From: JAAAPF01 sp046541805
GTDB taxonomy: Bacteria > Pseudomonadota > Alphaproteobacteria > Geminicoccales > Geminicoccaceae
DNA length: 15,491 nt
Direction: 5' to 3'
Assembly: GCA_046541805.1 (NCBI GenBank)
Contig: JBKHCM010000075.1
Coordinates: forward strand, 1-15,491
A program made the position numbers and the translations under genes. The notes under the pieces were generated by a model that was not told the origin of the DNA, ran no database searches, and saw only the letters and a list, made by a program, of their open reading frames with translations. This document shows, one piece after another, positions 7,853 through 13,534 of this stretch (positions are counted from its first letter, which is position 1; each line of letters starts with the position of its first letter).

Positions 7853-7958
7853 GCTTTCGGGTCGGGATGAGGTCCGGGTCGACATCGTCCCCTGAGCGCG
7901 CGCTCGGCGGAGCGGCACGGCTCAGGGGCTCCTAAGTCGAAGCCCGAGACCCGAAAGC
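7853..7958 (-). promoter_or_regulatory. Leucine attenuator: nested inverted repeats between the leader ORF and leuA
   Basis: Three paired segments are nested. Outer stem: 7948-7958 with 7853-7863, a perfect 11-bp match (GCUUUCGGGUC with GACCCGAAAGC in the RNA). Middle stem: 7936-7945 with 7876-7883, five plus three pairs around a 2-base bulge. Inner stem: 7920-7928 with 7889-7897, a perfect 9-bp match (GCTCAGGGG/CCCCTGAGC), whose loop holds a 5-bp CGCTC/GAGCG hairpin. The 5' arm of outer plus middle stems covers leader codons 26-34, which include five leucine codons. The 3' arm of the outer stem covers the weak leuA ribosome site, 9-19 bases before ATG. The leader stop codon lies in the 5' arm of the inner stem. 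No run of Ts follows any stem, so translational control is more likely than transcription termination. The pairing is seen in sequence; the mechanism is inferred. Confidence 0.65.
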
Positions 7959-8035
7959 AGCGGCAGGCCCGACAGCGAAGAGCGCCGAGGCGCGAGGGTC
8001 GCGCGGCGTCGGATCATGATGTCGGCATCGGCCAT
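7922..8035 (-). CDS. Leucine-rich leader peptide of leuA (37 aa)
   Basis: A short minus-strand ORF from ATG 8035 to TGA 7922-7924, upstream of leuA and too short for usual gene callers. It encodes 37 residues, beginning MADADIMIRRRATLA and ending GLPLLSGLGLRLRSP. Eight residues are leucine (14, 21, 24, 26, 27, 30, 32, 34), six of them within the last 14 codons. The codons are CTC, CTG, CTG, CTG, CTT, CTC, CTT and CTT. The stop codon lies inside the CCCCTGAGC arm of the downstream hairpin. A second in-frame ATG is at 8017. A GGAGA motif lies 11 bases before ATG 8035, a little distant but usable. A candidate promoter at 8075-8103 gives a leader of about 30 bases. These are the hallmarks of amino-acid attenuator peptides such as enterobacterial LeuL; the peptide itself probably has no function beyond being translated. 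Confidence 0.72.
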   Translation of the reverse strand: MADADIMIRRRATLAPRRSSLSGLPLLSGLGLRLRSP

Positions 8036-8074
8036 GGGGAACGCGGTCTCCGGTGCGGCATCGCTGCCGGGCGC

Positions 8075-8103
8075 ATCAAAGCCAAATCGCCCGGCGAAGT
8101 AAA
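8075..8103 (-). promoter_or_regulatory. Candidate sigma-70 promoter for the leuA leader
   Basis: On the minus strand TTTACT (8098-8103, 4 of 6 matches to TTGACA) is followed by a 17-base spacer and TTTGAT (8075-8080, 4 of 6 matches to TATAAT). A start about seven bases further on, near 8068, would place the leader ATG about 30 bases into the transcript. Confidence 0.45.
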
Positions 8104-8265
8104 GGGTCCCACCGCACCGACCGCACGCCCTGCGCCGGCGCCGAGCGCCGCTCCAGGCGAAAGCCGGAGATTTACCATTTCTTGAGTTTGCGCGCAGCGG
8201 TGAAAGCGCCGCCGCCGCGCGACCGCCAGCGGGTCAACGCCCCGCTCTAAGCCGCCTCGCGAGCG

Positions 8266-8294
8266 CGCCACGCGGGTCACCGACCCGCGTGGCG
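8266..8294. repeat. Perfect 13-bp inverted repeat with 3-base loop
   Basis: CGCCACGCGGGTC (8266-8278) and its exact reverse complement (8282-8294) flank ACC. No T-tract follows on either strand. It lies between the two divergent promoter candidates, so it could be an operator, a transcript-end structure without U-tract, or a remnant of an insertion. Confidence 0.6.
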
Positions 8295-8338
8295 GCCCGC
8301 ATGAAGCGGATGTTGCCGCAGCGTAACTTCAGTTTCTC

Positions 8339-8367
8339 TTGACCAAACATGACGGCGGCGATACCTG
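8339..8367 (+). promoter_or_regulatory. Weak promoter candidate for the VPLPA gene
   Basis: TTGACC (8339-8344), a 17-base spacer and TACCTG (8362-8367). The -35 is good and the -10 is poor. Position about 70 bases before the GTG start is reasonable. Confidence 0.3.
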
Positions 8368-8436
8368 CGGCCGCGCCGACGCGAGATCCAACGCTCCGAA
8401 GGCACTCGTGCAAGAGCTGTTCCTGGGAAACACGAC

Positions 8437-9150
8437 GTGCAGCCACGTCATTACGCGCTGGGCGTCGCCGCCGCCCTCGCCCTCACCGCCACGTCCGCCG
8501 AGGCGGCCGTCACCTTCGACAGCGACGCCGAGTTCCTAGCCTCGCCTTTCGCCGGCGGCACGATCGCCGAAGCCCAGGGGATAGACGGCGGAACAGGTGC
8601 TCAAGCACAGGTTGGCGTCCCGACGATCGCCCCCGCTGGTTCAAACGTTGGCTCCGCTTTCAACGTGAATTGGCAGGATGGCCCCGTCGATTTCACCGTT
8701 TCTTATGACCAAGCCAACTTCACATTCCGCGGTACGCGTGAGTCGGACACGCTGTTCGATCTCTCGAAAGAAGCGGACTTTAGCGGCGCCAACAGCGTGT
8801 TCGTCCGGGTTGCGGGCGCGGAGAACTCTCGAACGATCCTTCGGGACCTCGCGTTCGAGGACGCAGATGGAAATGATACCGGGCTGTTGAGCGGGGAGCT
8901 TGACAGCGGTACCGGCTCGAACGTCGAAAACTATATCGGCTTCAACTACGCAAACCTCAGCGATGATTGGAGTTTGACCGGTCAAGCTGAACTGACCGGT
9001 GATGATTTCGCCGCGCGCCCCGGCTTCCAGGTGAAGATCGACGACAGCGTCGTCCCGCTGCCCGCGGCGGCGTGGCTGATGATCTCGGGGCTCGCGGGTG
9101 TGGGCTACACGGCCTATCGCGGCAGGAAGGCGGCGACCGCGACCGCCTGA
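8437..9150 (+). CDS. Exported VPLPA-CTERM sorting-domain protein
   Basis: A 237-residue exported protein of unknown role. The N-terminus has a signal peptide (HYALGVAAALALTATSAEA, likely cleaved after AEA near residue 23). The mature part is acidic and Asn/Asp/Gly/Ser-rich, probably beta-sandwich (for example DGPVDFTVSYDQANFTFRG at 81-99 and DDWSLTGQAELTGDDF at 176-191), similar in style to the 'choice-of-anchor' domains found with PEP-CTERM tails; I cannot name the domain with certainty. The C-terminus is a tripartite sorting signal: VPLPAAAWLM at 206-215, a hydrophobic span to about 226, and the basic tail YRGRKA. In alphaproteobacteria this tail is processed by an exosortase/archaeosortase-type enzyme, and such proteins are often linked to exopolysaccharide. 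No exosortase gene is in the window. The start is GTG with a weak GGGA site eight bases upstream. Base composition in the middle is visibly less GC-rich than the flanking genes. A strong terminator follows. Confidence 0.85.
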   Translation: MQPRHYALGVAAALALTATSAEAAVTFDSDAEFLASPFAGGTIAEAQGIDGGTGAQAQVGVPTIAPAGSNVGSAFNVNWQDGPVDFTVSYDQANFTFRGTRESDTLFDLSKEADFSGANSVFVRVAGAENSRTILRDLAFEDADGNDTGLLSGELDSGTGSNVENYIGFNYANLSDDWSLTGQAELTGDDFAARPGFQVKIDDSVVPLPAAAWLMISGLAGVGYTAYRGRKAATATA

Positions 9151-9171
9151 GCGACGCGCGGGCGCGGCGCA

Positions 9172-9203
9172 GGGGCGGCCCCGGGGCAGGGCCGCCCCGT
9201 TTT
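9172..9203 (+). terminator. Rho-independent terminator after the VPLPA gene
   Basis: GGGGCGGCCC (9172-9181) and GGGCCGCCCC (9189-9198) form a perfect 10-bp GC stem with a 7-base loop, followed by GTTTTCGTT. It lies 21 bp after the stop codon and is the clearest intrinsic terminator in the window. Confidence 0.9.
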
Positions 9204-9346
9204 CGTTGCGAGCGGCGGCGCGCCGGTCCGGGCCACGGTCCGGCGGACGCGCCGTCGGGCCATCGCACGCGGGCTTGGACTCTCGGCCATATAGGATTTT
9301 GCGCCTATTCGTGCGAGCATCGGGGCGAACGACCGGAAACCGCCCC

Positions 9347-9841
9347 ATGCCGCGCCGCCTCACGCGCAAGCAAATCGCCGTCCGCGACCGTAACCGCCGC
9401 AACGCGCAGCGCTCGACCGGGCCCAAGACCGCCGAAGGCAAGGCGCGCGCCTCGCGCAACGCGCGGCGCCACGGCCTCGCCGCCGGCGACGTGGTCGACC
9501 CGCGCGAGCGTGGCGAGGCCGAGGCGCACCGCACGGGGCTGGAGCAGGCGTTACGGCCGCGCGATCACCTGGAGGCCGGGATCGTCGAGCGGATGGCGCG
9601 GGCGCTCGCGCGCCTCGATCGGATCGACCGCCTCGAGAGCGGCGTCCGCGACGAACGCGGCGACCGCGCCGGCGCGCTACCGGTCGACCCGGCGGCCCTG
9701 CGCCGGTTGAGCGGGCTCGACCGCTACCGCGGCGAGGCGCTCGCGACCCTCCGGCGCGCGCGGCGGGAGCTCGACGCCGCGCGGCGGATTTCGGAAAACG
9801 AAGCCAAGGAGCCGGTTTTCCCTTCGCGGTCAAAGGGTTGA
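9347..9841 (+). CDS. Small basic protein of unknown function with 'STGPKTAEGKARASRNA' motif
   Basis: The 164-residue product is strongly basic. Its N-terminus (MPRRLTRKQIAVRDRNRRNA, then STGPKTAEGKARASRNA and RRHGLAAG, residues about 1-45) matches a motif pattern common in short uncharacterised bacterial proteins of the type 'NA..STGP.T.EGK..S..NALKHGL'. The rest is Arg/Glu/Asp-rich helix (EAGIVERMARALARLDRIDR and PAALRRLSGLDRYRGEALAT). There is no signal peptide, membrane span or recognisable catalytic motif. I chose ATG 9347 because the family-like motif starts there; the frame is open further upstream (to 9098) but that part overlaps the VPLPA gene and terminator and is low-complexity. GGAA lies about nine bases before the ATG. 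An AT-rich TATAGGAT at 9290-9297 could be part of a promoter. It converges with ilvC, 22 bp away. The basic N-terminus suggests nucleic-acid binding, but this is a guess. Confidence 0.7.
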   Translation: MPRRLTRKQIAVRDRNRRNAQRSTGPKTAEGKARASRNARRHGLAAGDVVDPRERGEAEAHRTGLEQALRPRDHLEAGIVERMARALARLDRIDRLESGVRDERGDRAGALPVDPAALRRLSGLDRYRGEALATLRRARRELDAARRISENEAKEPVFPSRSKG

Positions 9842-9844
9842 CCG
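9827..9844. repeat. 7-bp inverted repeat between convergent genes
   Basis: CGGTCAA and TTGACCG flank AGGG across the stop codon of the plus-strand gene, 20 bp before the ilvC stop. It could act as a bidirectional transcript-end structure, but no T-tract follows on either strand. Confidence 0.35.
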
Positions 9845-9863
9845 GCTTGCGGGCGTGCGCGCC

Positions 9864-10883
9864 TCAGTCCTTGGTGCCGGCGACCAGCTTGTTGGCGCCG
9901 ATCCAGGGCATCATCGCGCGCAACTTCTCGCCCACGGGCTCGAGCGGGTGTTGGGCGTGACGGGCGCGCAGCGCCTTGAACTCGGCCTGGCCGGCCTTGT
10001 TCTCCAAGACCCAGTCGCGCGCGAAGCGGCCCTGTTGGATGTCGGCCAGCACCCGCTTCATCTCGGCCCGGGTCTCCTCGGTCACGAGCCGCGGCCCGGT
10101 CTTGTAGTCGCCGTACTCGGCCGTGTTCGAGATCGAGTAGCGCATGTTGGCGAGGCCGCCCTCGTAGATCAAATCGACGATCAATTTGACCTCGTGGACG
10201 GTCTCGAAATAGGCCATCTCCGGGGCGTAGCCCGCCTCGACCAGGGTGTCGAAGCCGGCCTGGATCAGGGCGGAGAGCCCGCCGCAGAGGACGGTCTGCT
10301 CGCCGAAGAGGTCGGTCTCCACCTCCTCCTGGAAGGTCGTCTCGATGATGCCGGCGCGGCCGCCGCCGATGGCGGCGCCGTAGGCGAGGCCGATGTCGTG
10401 GGCGTTGCCCGAGGCATCCTGGTGGATCGCCAACAGCGTCGGCACGCCGGCACCCTTGAGGTACTCGGCGCGCACCAAGTGACCCGGGCCCTTGGGCGCG
10501 ATCATCAAGACGTCGATGTCGGAGCGGGGCTCGATCAAGCGGAAATGGACGTTGAAGCCGTGGGCGAACATCAACGCCGCGCCCGCGCGCATGTTGGGCG
10601 CGAGCTCCTGGGCGTAGAGGTCGGCCTGCAGCTCGTCGGGGGTGAGCACCATCACGATGTCGGCCCAGGCGGCCGCCTCACCGGCGGTCATGACCTTGAA
10701 GCCGGCCTTCTCGGCGCGGGCGCGCGTGGCCGAGCCCGCCTTGAGGCCGATCGCGACCGCCTCGACCCCGGAATCCTTCAGGTTGTTCGAGTGCCCGAAG
10801 CCCTGGGAGCCGTAGCCGATCACCGCCACCTTCTTGGTCTTGATGAGGTTCAGGTCGGCGTCGGTGTCGTAGTAAACGCGCAT
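9864..10883 (-). CDS. ilvC: Ketol-acid reductoisomerase (NADP-dependent, class I)
   Basis: Second common step of valine and isoleucine synthesis: isomerisation and reduction of acetolactate or acetohydroxybutyrate to the dihydroxy acid. At 339 residues it is the class I (short) form. The Rossmann nucleotide-binding loop is VIGYGSQGFG (21-30), followed by the cofactor loop GLKAGSATRARAE (46-58), with Lys/Ser/Thr as in NADPH-using enzymes. The knotted C-terminal domain carries the Mg-binding acids D191 and E195 (DLFGEQTVLCGG) and E227 and E231 (FETVHEVKL), plus SNTAEYGDY (252-260). H108 of FAHGFNVHF is the usual active-site histidine. The loop reads GFGHSNN where GHAHALN/ANN is commoner, a small oddity. 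ATG 10883 has AAGGA nine bases upstream. It is the last gene of ilvB-ilvN-ilvC, 48 bp after ilvN. Confidence 0.98.
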   Translation of the reverse strand: MRVYYDTDADLNLIKTKKVAVIGYGSQGFGHSNNLKDSGVEAVAIGLKAGSATRARAEKAGFKVMTAGEAAAWADIVMVLTPDELQADLYAQELAPNMRAGAALMFAHGFNVHFRLIEPRSDIDVLMIAPKGPGHLVRAEYLKGAGVPTLLAIHQDASGNAHDIGLAYGAAIGGGRAGIIETTFQEEVETDLFGEQTVLCGGLSALIQAGFDTLVEAGYAPEMAYFETVHEVKLIVDLIYEGGLANMRYSISNTAEYGDYKTGPRLVTEETRAEMKRVLADIQQGRFARDWVLENKAGQAEFKALRARHAQHPLEPVGEKLRAMMPWIGANKLVAGTKD

Positions 10884-10931
10884 CGGTTGTCGTCCTTGCG
10901 GCGTGGCGCTCTTCGGCGCGTTGGGGGTCGC

Positions 10932-11462
10932 TCAGATCTGCGGCGACAGCGTACGGGTGCCGCGCGCCATGGCGACCACGCCGGCGCGGCTGACCTCGGC
11001 GGGCTCGAGCAGCCGGAGGAAGCTGTCGATGTCCTCGCTCGAGCCGGTCACCTCGAAGGTAAGGGTGTCCACGGTCCGGTCGATCAGCCGCGCTCCCATG
11101 AAATCCGCCACCCGCAGGGCGTCGATGAGACGGGTCCGGTCGCCGGCGACCTTAGCGAGGGCGAGCTCGCGCTCGACCACCTCGCCCTCGACGGTGAGAT
11201 CGGCGAGCCGGCGCACCGGCACCTGCTTGGCCAACAGCGCCTTGATCTGCTCGATGATCTGCTCGGTGCCGGTGGTCACGATGGTGATGCGCGAGAGATG
11301 CTCGGCGCGGTCGACCTCGGCCACCGTCAGGCTGTCGATGTTGTAGCCGCGCCCGGAGAAGAGCCCGATGACGCGAGCGAGCACGCCGGGCTCGTTGTCG
11401 ACCAGCACGGCGATGGTGTGGCGGCGGATTTCCTCCGCCTTGGTGCGTTGTTCGTAGAGCAC
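10932..11462 (-). CDS. ilvN: Acetolactate synthase small (regulatory) subunit
   Basis: Regulatory partner of IlvB that confers valine feedback inhibition and activates the catalytic subunit. The 176-residue product has an N-terminal ACT domain (about 16-90: HTIAVLVDNEPGVLARVIGL, then FSGRGYNIDSLTVAEVD, then LSRITIVTTG) and the C-terminal ALS_ss domain (VERELALAKVAGDRTRLIDA and onward). The start is GTG at 11462, 18 bp after the ilvB stop, with at best a weak ribosome site (CGGAC close to the start), so coupling to ilvB translation is likely. It lies in the same frame as ilvB, separated by one TGA and six codons. It could equally be named ilvH; size fits either. Confidence 0.96.
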   Translation of the reverse strand: MLYEQRTKAEEIRRHTIAVLVDNEPGVLARVIGLFSGRGYNIDSLTVAEVDRAEHLSRITIVTTGTEQIIEQIKALLAKQVPVRRLADLTVEGEVVERELALAKVAGDRTRLIDALRVADFMGARLIDRTVDTLTFEVTGSSEDIDSFLRLLEPAEVSRAGVVAMARGTRTLSPQI

Positions 11463-11480
11463 GCGTCCGGTCTTTCGGGC

Positions 11481-13271
11481 TCAGACGAGCGGCATGCCGT
11501 CGTCGGACCCCTCGATCGGCGCGTCGGGGTCCTCGGGCGCGAGCATGATCTCGTTGTGGGCGGCACCGCCCGGGATCATCGGATAGACGTTCTCGCCACG
11601 GTCGACGACGATGTCGGCGATCACCGGCTTGTCCACGGCGATCATCTCACGGATGACGTCGTCGAGTTCGTCCGGCGTGCTCGCCCGCAGGCCCACCGCA
11701 CCGAACGCCTCCGCCAGCTTCACGAAGTCCGGCAGGCTGTCCATGTAGCTCTCGGCGTGGCGGTTGCCGTGGAAGAAGTCCTGCCACTGGCGGACCATGC
11801 CCATATAGCTGTTGTTCAAGATGAACGACTTCACGGGCAGGCGGTACTGCACCAGCGTCGACATCTCCTGCATGTTCATGACCCAGGAGGCCTCGCCGGC
11901 GATGTCGATGACGAGGCTCTCGGGATGCGCCACCTGCACGCCCATCGCCGAGGGGAAGCCGTAGCCCATGGTGCCGAGGCCGCCCGAGGTCATCCAGCGG
12001 AACGGCTCCTCGAAGTGGAAGTGCTGGGCCGCCCACATCTGGTGCTGCCCGACCTCGGTCGTGATGTAGTAGTCCTTGTCCTTGACGAAATGATAGAGGC
12101 GCTCGATCGCGTATTGCGGCTTGATCGTGGTCGGCGAGCGCCGATAGCCCAGCGAGTTCTTGGCCTGCCAGCCCTTGATGGTCTGCCACCAGGGGCCGAT
12201 GCGGACGGGATCCCGCTGATGACCGCGGCGCTTCCAGGCGGCCAGCATGGCCTTCAAGGCCTCGCCGCAATCGGCGACGATGGGCACCTCGACCTGCACG
12301 TTCTTGTTGATCGAGGACGGGTCGATGTCGACGTGGATCTTGACCGAGTGCGGCGAGAAGCCGTCGAGCCGGCCGGTCACCCGGTCGTCGAAGCGCGCCC
12401 CGATGCAGATCATCAGATCGCAGCCGTGCATCGCCATGTTGGCTTCAAAGGTGCCGTGCATGCCGAGCATGCCGATGAACTGCGGATCGCTCGCCGGATA
12501 GGCGCCGAGCCCCATCAGCGTCTGGGTGATCGGATAGCCCGTCGCCCGCACCAGCTCGCGCAGGGTCTGGCACGCCTCGCGGCCGGAGTTGATCACCCCG
12601 CCGCCGACATAGAAAATCGGCCGCTGAGCGCGGGCGATCAGGTCGACCGCCTCCTCGATCCGCTCCGCCGACGGCGTCCGCTTCGGCTGGTAGTGCTTGT
12701 GCGGGAGCTCGTCGGCCGGACGGTAGGTGGTCTTCGCCAGGACGACGTCCTTCGGCAGGTCGACCACGACCGGGCCGGGGCGCCCGGAGCGGGCGACGTG
12801 GAAGGCCTCGTGGACGACCCGCGAGAGGTCGTCGGCCTCCTTGACGAGGTAGTTGTGCTTGGTGCAGGGCCGGGTGATGCCGACGGTGTCCGCCTCCTGA
12901 AAGGCGTCGTTGCCGATCATGTGGGTCGGCACCTGCCCGGTGAGCACGACCAGCGGCACGCTGTCCATCAGCGCGTCGGTGAGGCCGGTGACGGCGTTGG
13001 TGGCCCCCGGCCCGGAGGTCACCATGACGACGCCCACCTTGCCGGTGGAGCGGGCGTAGCCCTCGGCGGCGTGCACCGCCCCCTGCTCGTGGCGCACCAG
13101 GATGTGGCGCAGGCTGTTCTGCTTGAAGATGGCGTCGTAGAGCGGCAGCACCGCGCCGCCCGGATAGCCGAAGATGTGCTCCACGCCCTGATCTACGAGC
13201 GCCTTCAGTACCACCTCGGCGCCCGTCAGGGTCGCATCCGTGGTGGGAGCGAGTTCCTTCACGTCGCTCAT
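11481..13271 (-). CDS. ilvB: Acetolactate synthase large (catalytic) subunit
   Basis: ThDP-, FAD- and Mg-dependent condensation of pyruvate with pyruvate or 2-ketobutyrate, the first common step of branched-chain amino-acid synthesis. From ATG 13271 the product is 596 residues. The N-terminal pyrimidine-binding domain has FGYPGGAVLPLYDA (34-47), catalytic Glu62 in RHEQGAVHAAEGYAR, and MVTSGPGATNAVTGL (83-97). The FAD domain includes GGGVINSG and CIGARFDDRVTGR (289-301). The C-terminal ThDP domain has GGLGTMGYGFPSAMG and the metal motif, which here reads D456-IAGEAS rather than the textbook GDGS, ending in FILNN (483-487). The Gly-Glu-Ala-Ser variant is usual in alphaproteobacteria. ATG 13271 is chosen because GGAG lies six bases upstream (13278-13281). 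A longer frame to GTG 13355 adds 28 residues unlike the family and would begin in the promoter-proximal leader. It heads the ilvBNC operon. Confidence 0.97.
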   Translation of the reverse strand: MSDVKELAPTTDATLTGAEVVLKALVDQGVEHIFGYPGGAVLPLYDAIFKQNSLRHILVRHEQGAVHAAEGYARSTGKVGVVMVTSGPGATNAVTGLTDALMDSVPLVVLTGQVPTHMIGNDAFQEADTVGITRPCTKHNYLVKEADDLSRVVHEAFHVARSGRPGPVVVDLPKDVVLAKTTYRPADELPHKHYQPKRTPSAERIEEAVDLIARAQRPIFYVGGGVINSGREACQTLRELVRATGYPITQTLMGLGAYPASDPQFIGMLGMHGTFEANMAMHGCDLMICIGARFDDRVTGRLDGFSPHSVKIHVDIDPSSINKNVQVEVPIVADCGEALKAMLAAWKRRGHQRDPVRIGPWWQTIKGWQAKNSLGYRRSPTTIKPQYAIERLYHFVKDKDYYITTEVGQHQMWAAQHFHFEEPFRWMTSGGLGTMGYGFPSAMGVQVAHPESLVIDIAGEASWVMNMQEMSTLVQYRLPVKSFILNNSYMGMVRQWQDFFHGNRHAESYMDSLPDFVKLAEAFGAVGLRASTPDELDDVIREMIAVDKPVIADIVVDRGENVYPMIPGGAAHNEIMLAPEDPDAPIEGSDDGMPLV

Positions 13272-13373
13272 GGCGCTCTCCGAATCTCCGGGCTTGGCGT
13301 CGCTGTCGCCGGTTTCGCGTGTTCCCGCGGCCACGGCAAGCGACCTATGCCGCACTGCCGCGACGGGAAGCGG

Positions 13374-13403
13374 AAGCTAGTCCGCCGTGCCCGGCCCGGT
13401 CAA
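13374..13403 (-). promoter_or_regulatory. Promoter of ilvBNC, with a dyad over the -35
   Basis: On the minus strand TTGACC (13398-13403), an 18-base spacer, then TAGCTT (13374-13379), a form common in GC-rich alphaproteobacteria. The -35 lies inside the inverted repeat CCCGGT-CA-ACCGGG (13395-13408), which could be an operator. The start would be near 13367, giving a leader of about 95 bases before ilvB. This leader contains no Ile/Val/Leu-rich ORF, unlike that of leuA. Confidence 0.6.
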
Positions 13404-13534
13404 CCGGGAGCGCGGGCGCGGCGCGCGCTTTCGCGGCTTTGCGGCGGTCAGCGGCGATGGGTCGCGGCTCGGCGTGATGCCGCGCCCCCGCCCCGGCGGC
13501 CGCGACCGGCGACGGCGTGATCCGCGCGCCCCGC

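Larger units (their letters stand above)
8036..8436. other. Divergent intergenic region between the leuA leader and the VPLPA gene
   Basis: This 401-bp stretch holds no convincing gene. The leuA-side promoter is at 8075-8103 (minus strand), a perfect 13-bp hairpin at 8266-8294, and a weak plus-strand promoter candidate at 8339-8367. A short AT-rich patch at 8170-8190 (TTTACCATTTCTTGAGTTTG) stands out against the GC-rich surroundings; I see no known binding motif in it. The remaining sequence is unexplained. Confidence 0.6.

Noticed and set aside
8014..8280. 88-codon minus-strand open frame upstream of leuA
   Set aside because: It is in a different frame from the leucine-rich leader, spans the promoter candidate, and has no domain or good ribosome site.
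11895..11910. Loss of the GDG metal motif in IlvB as an inactivating change
   Set aside because: The Gly-Glu-Ala-Ser form is, to my knowledge, the usual one in alphaproteobacterial acetolactate synthases, and all other catalytic residues are intact.
13272..13355. 28-residue N-terminal extension of ilvB from GTG 13355
   Set aside because: The ATG at 13271 has an ideal GGAG site six bases upstream; the extension has no family likeness and lies in the predicted leader.
13272..13370. Possible attenuator peptide for ilvB
   Set aside because: No short ORF with clustered Ile, Val or Leu codons was found in the leader, and no terminator-like stem with T-tract.
9855..13520. Very long plus-strand open frame (1221 codons) over ilvC, ilvN and ilvB
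   Set aside because: Antisense to three clearly identified genes; composition rich in His, Asp, Gly and Arg with no domain. GC-rich codon bias keeps the opposite frame free of stops.
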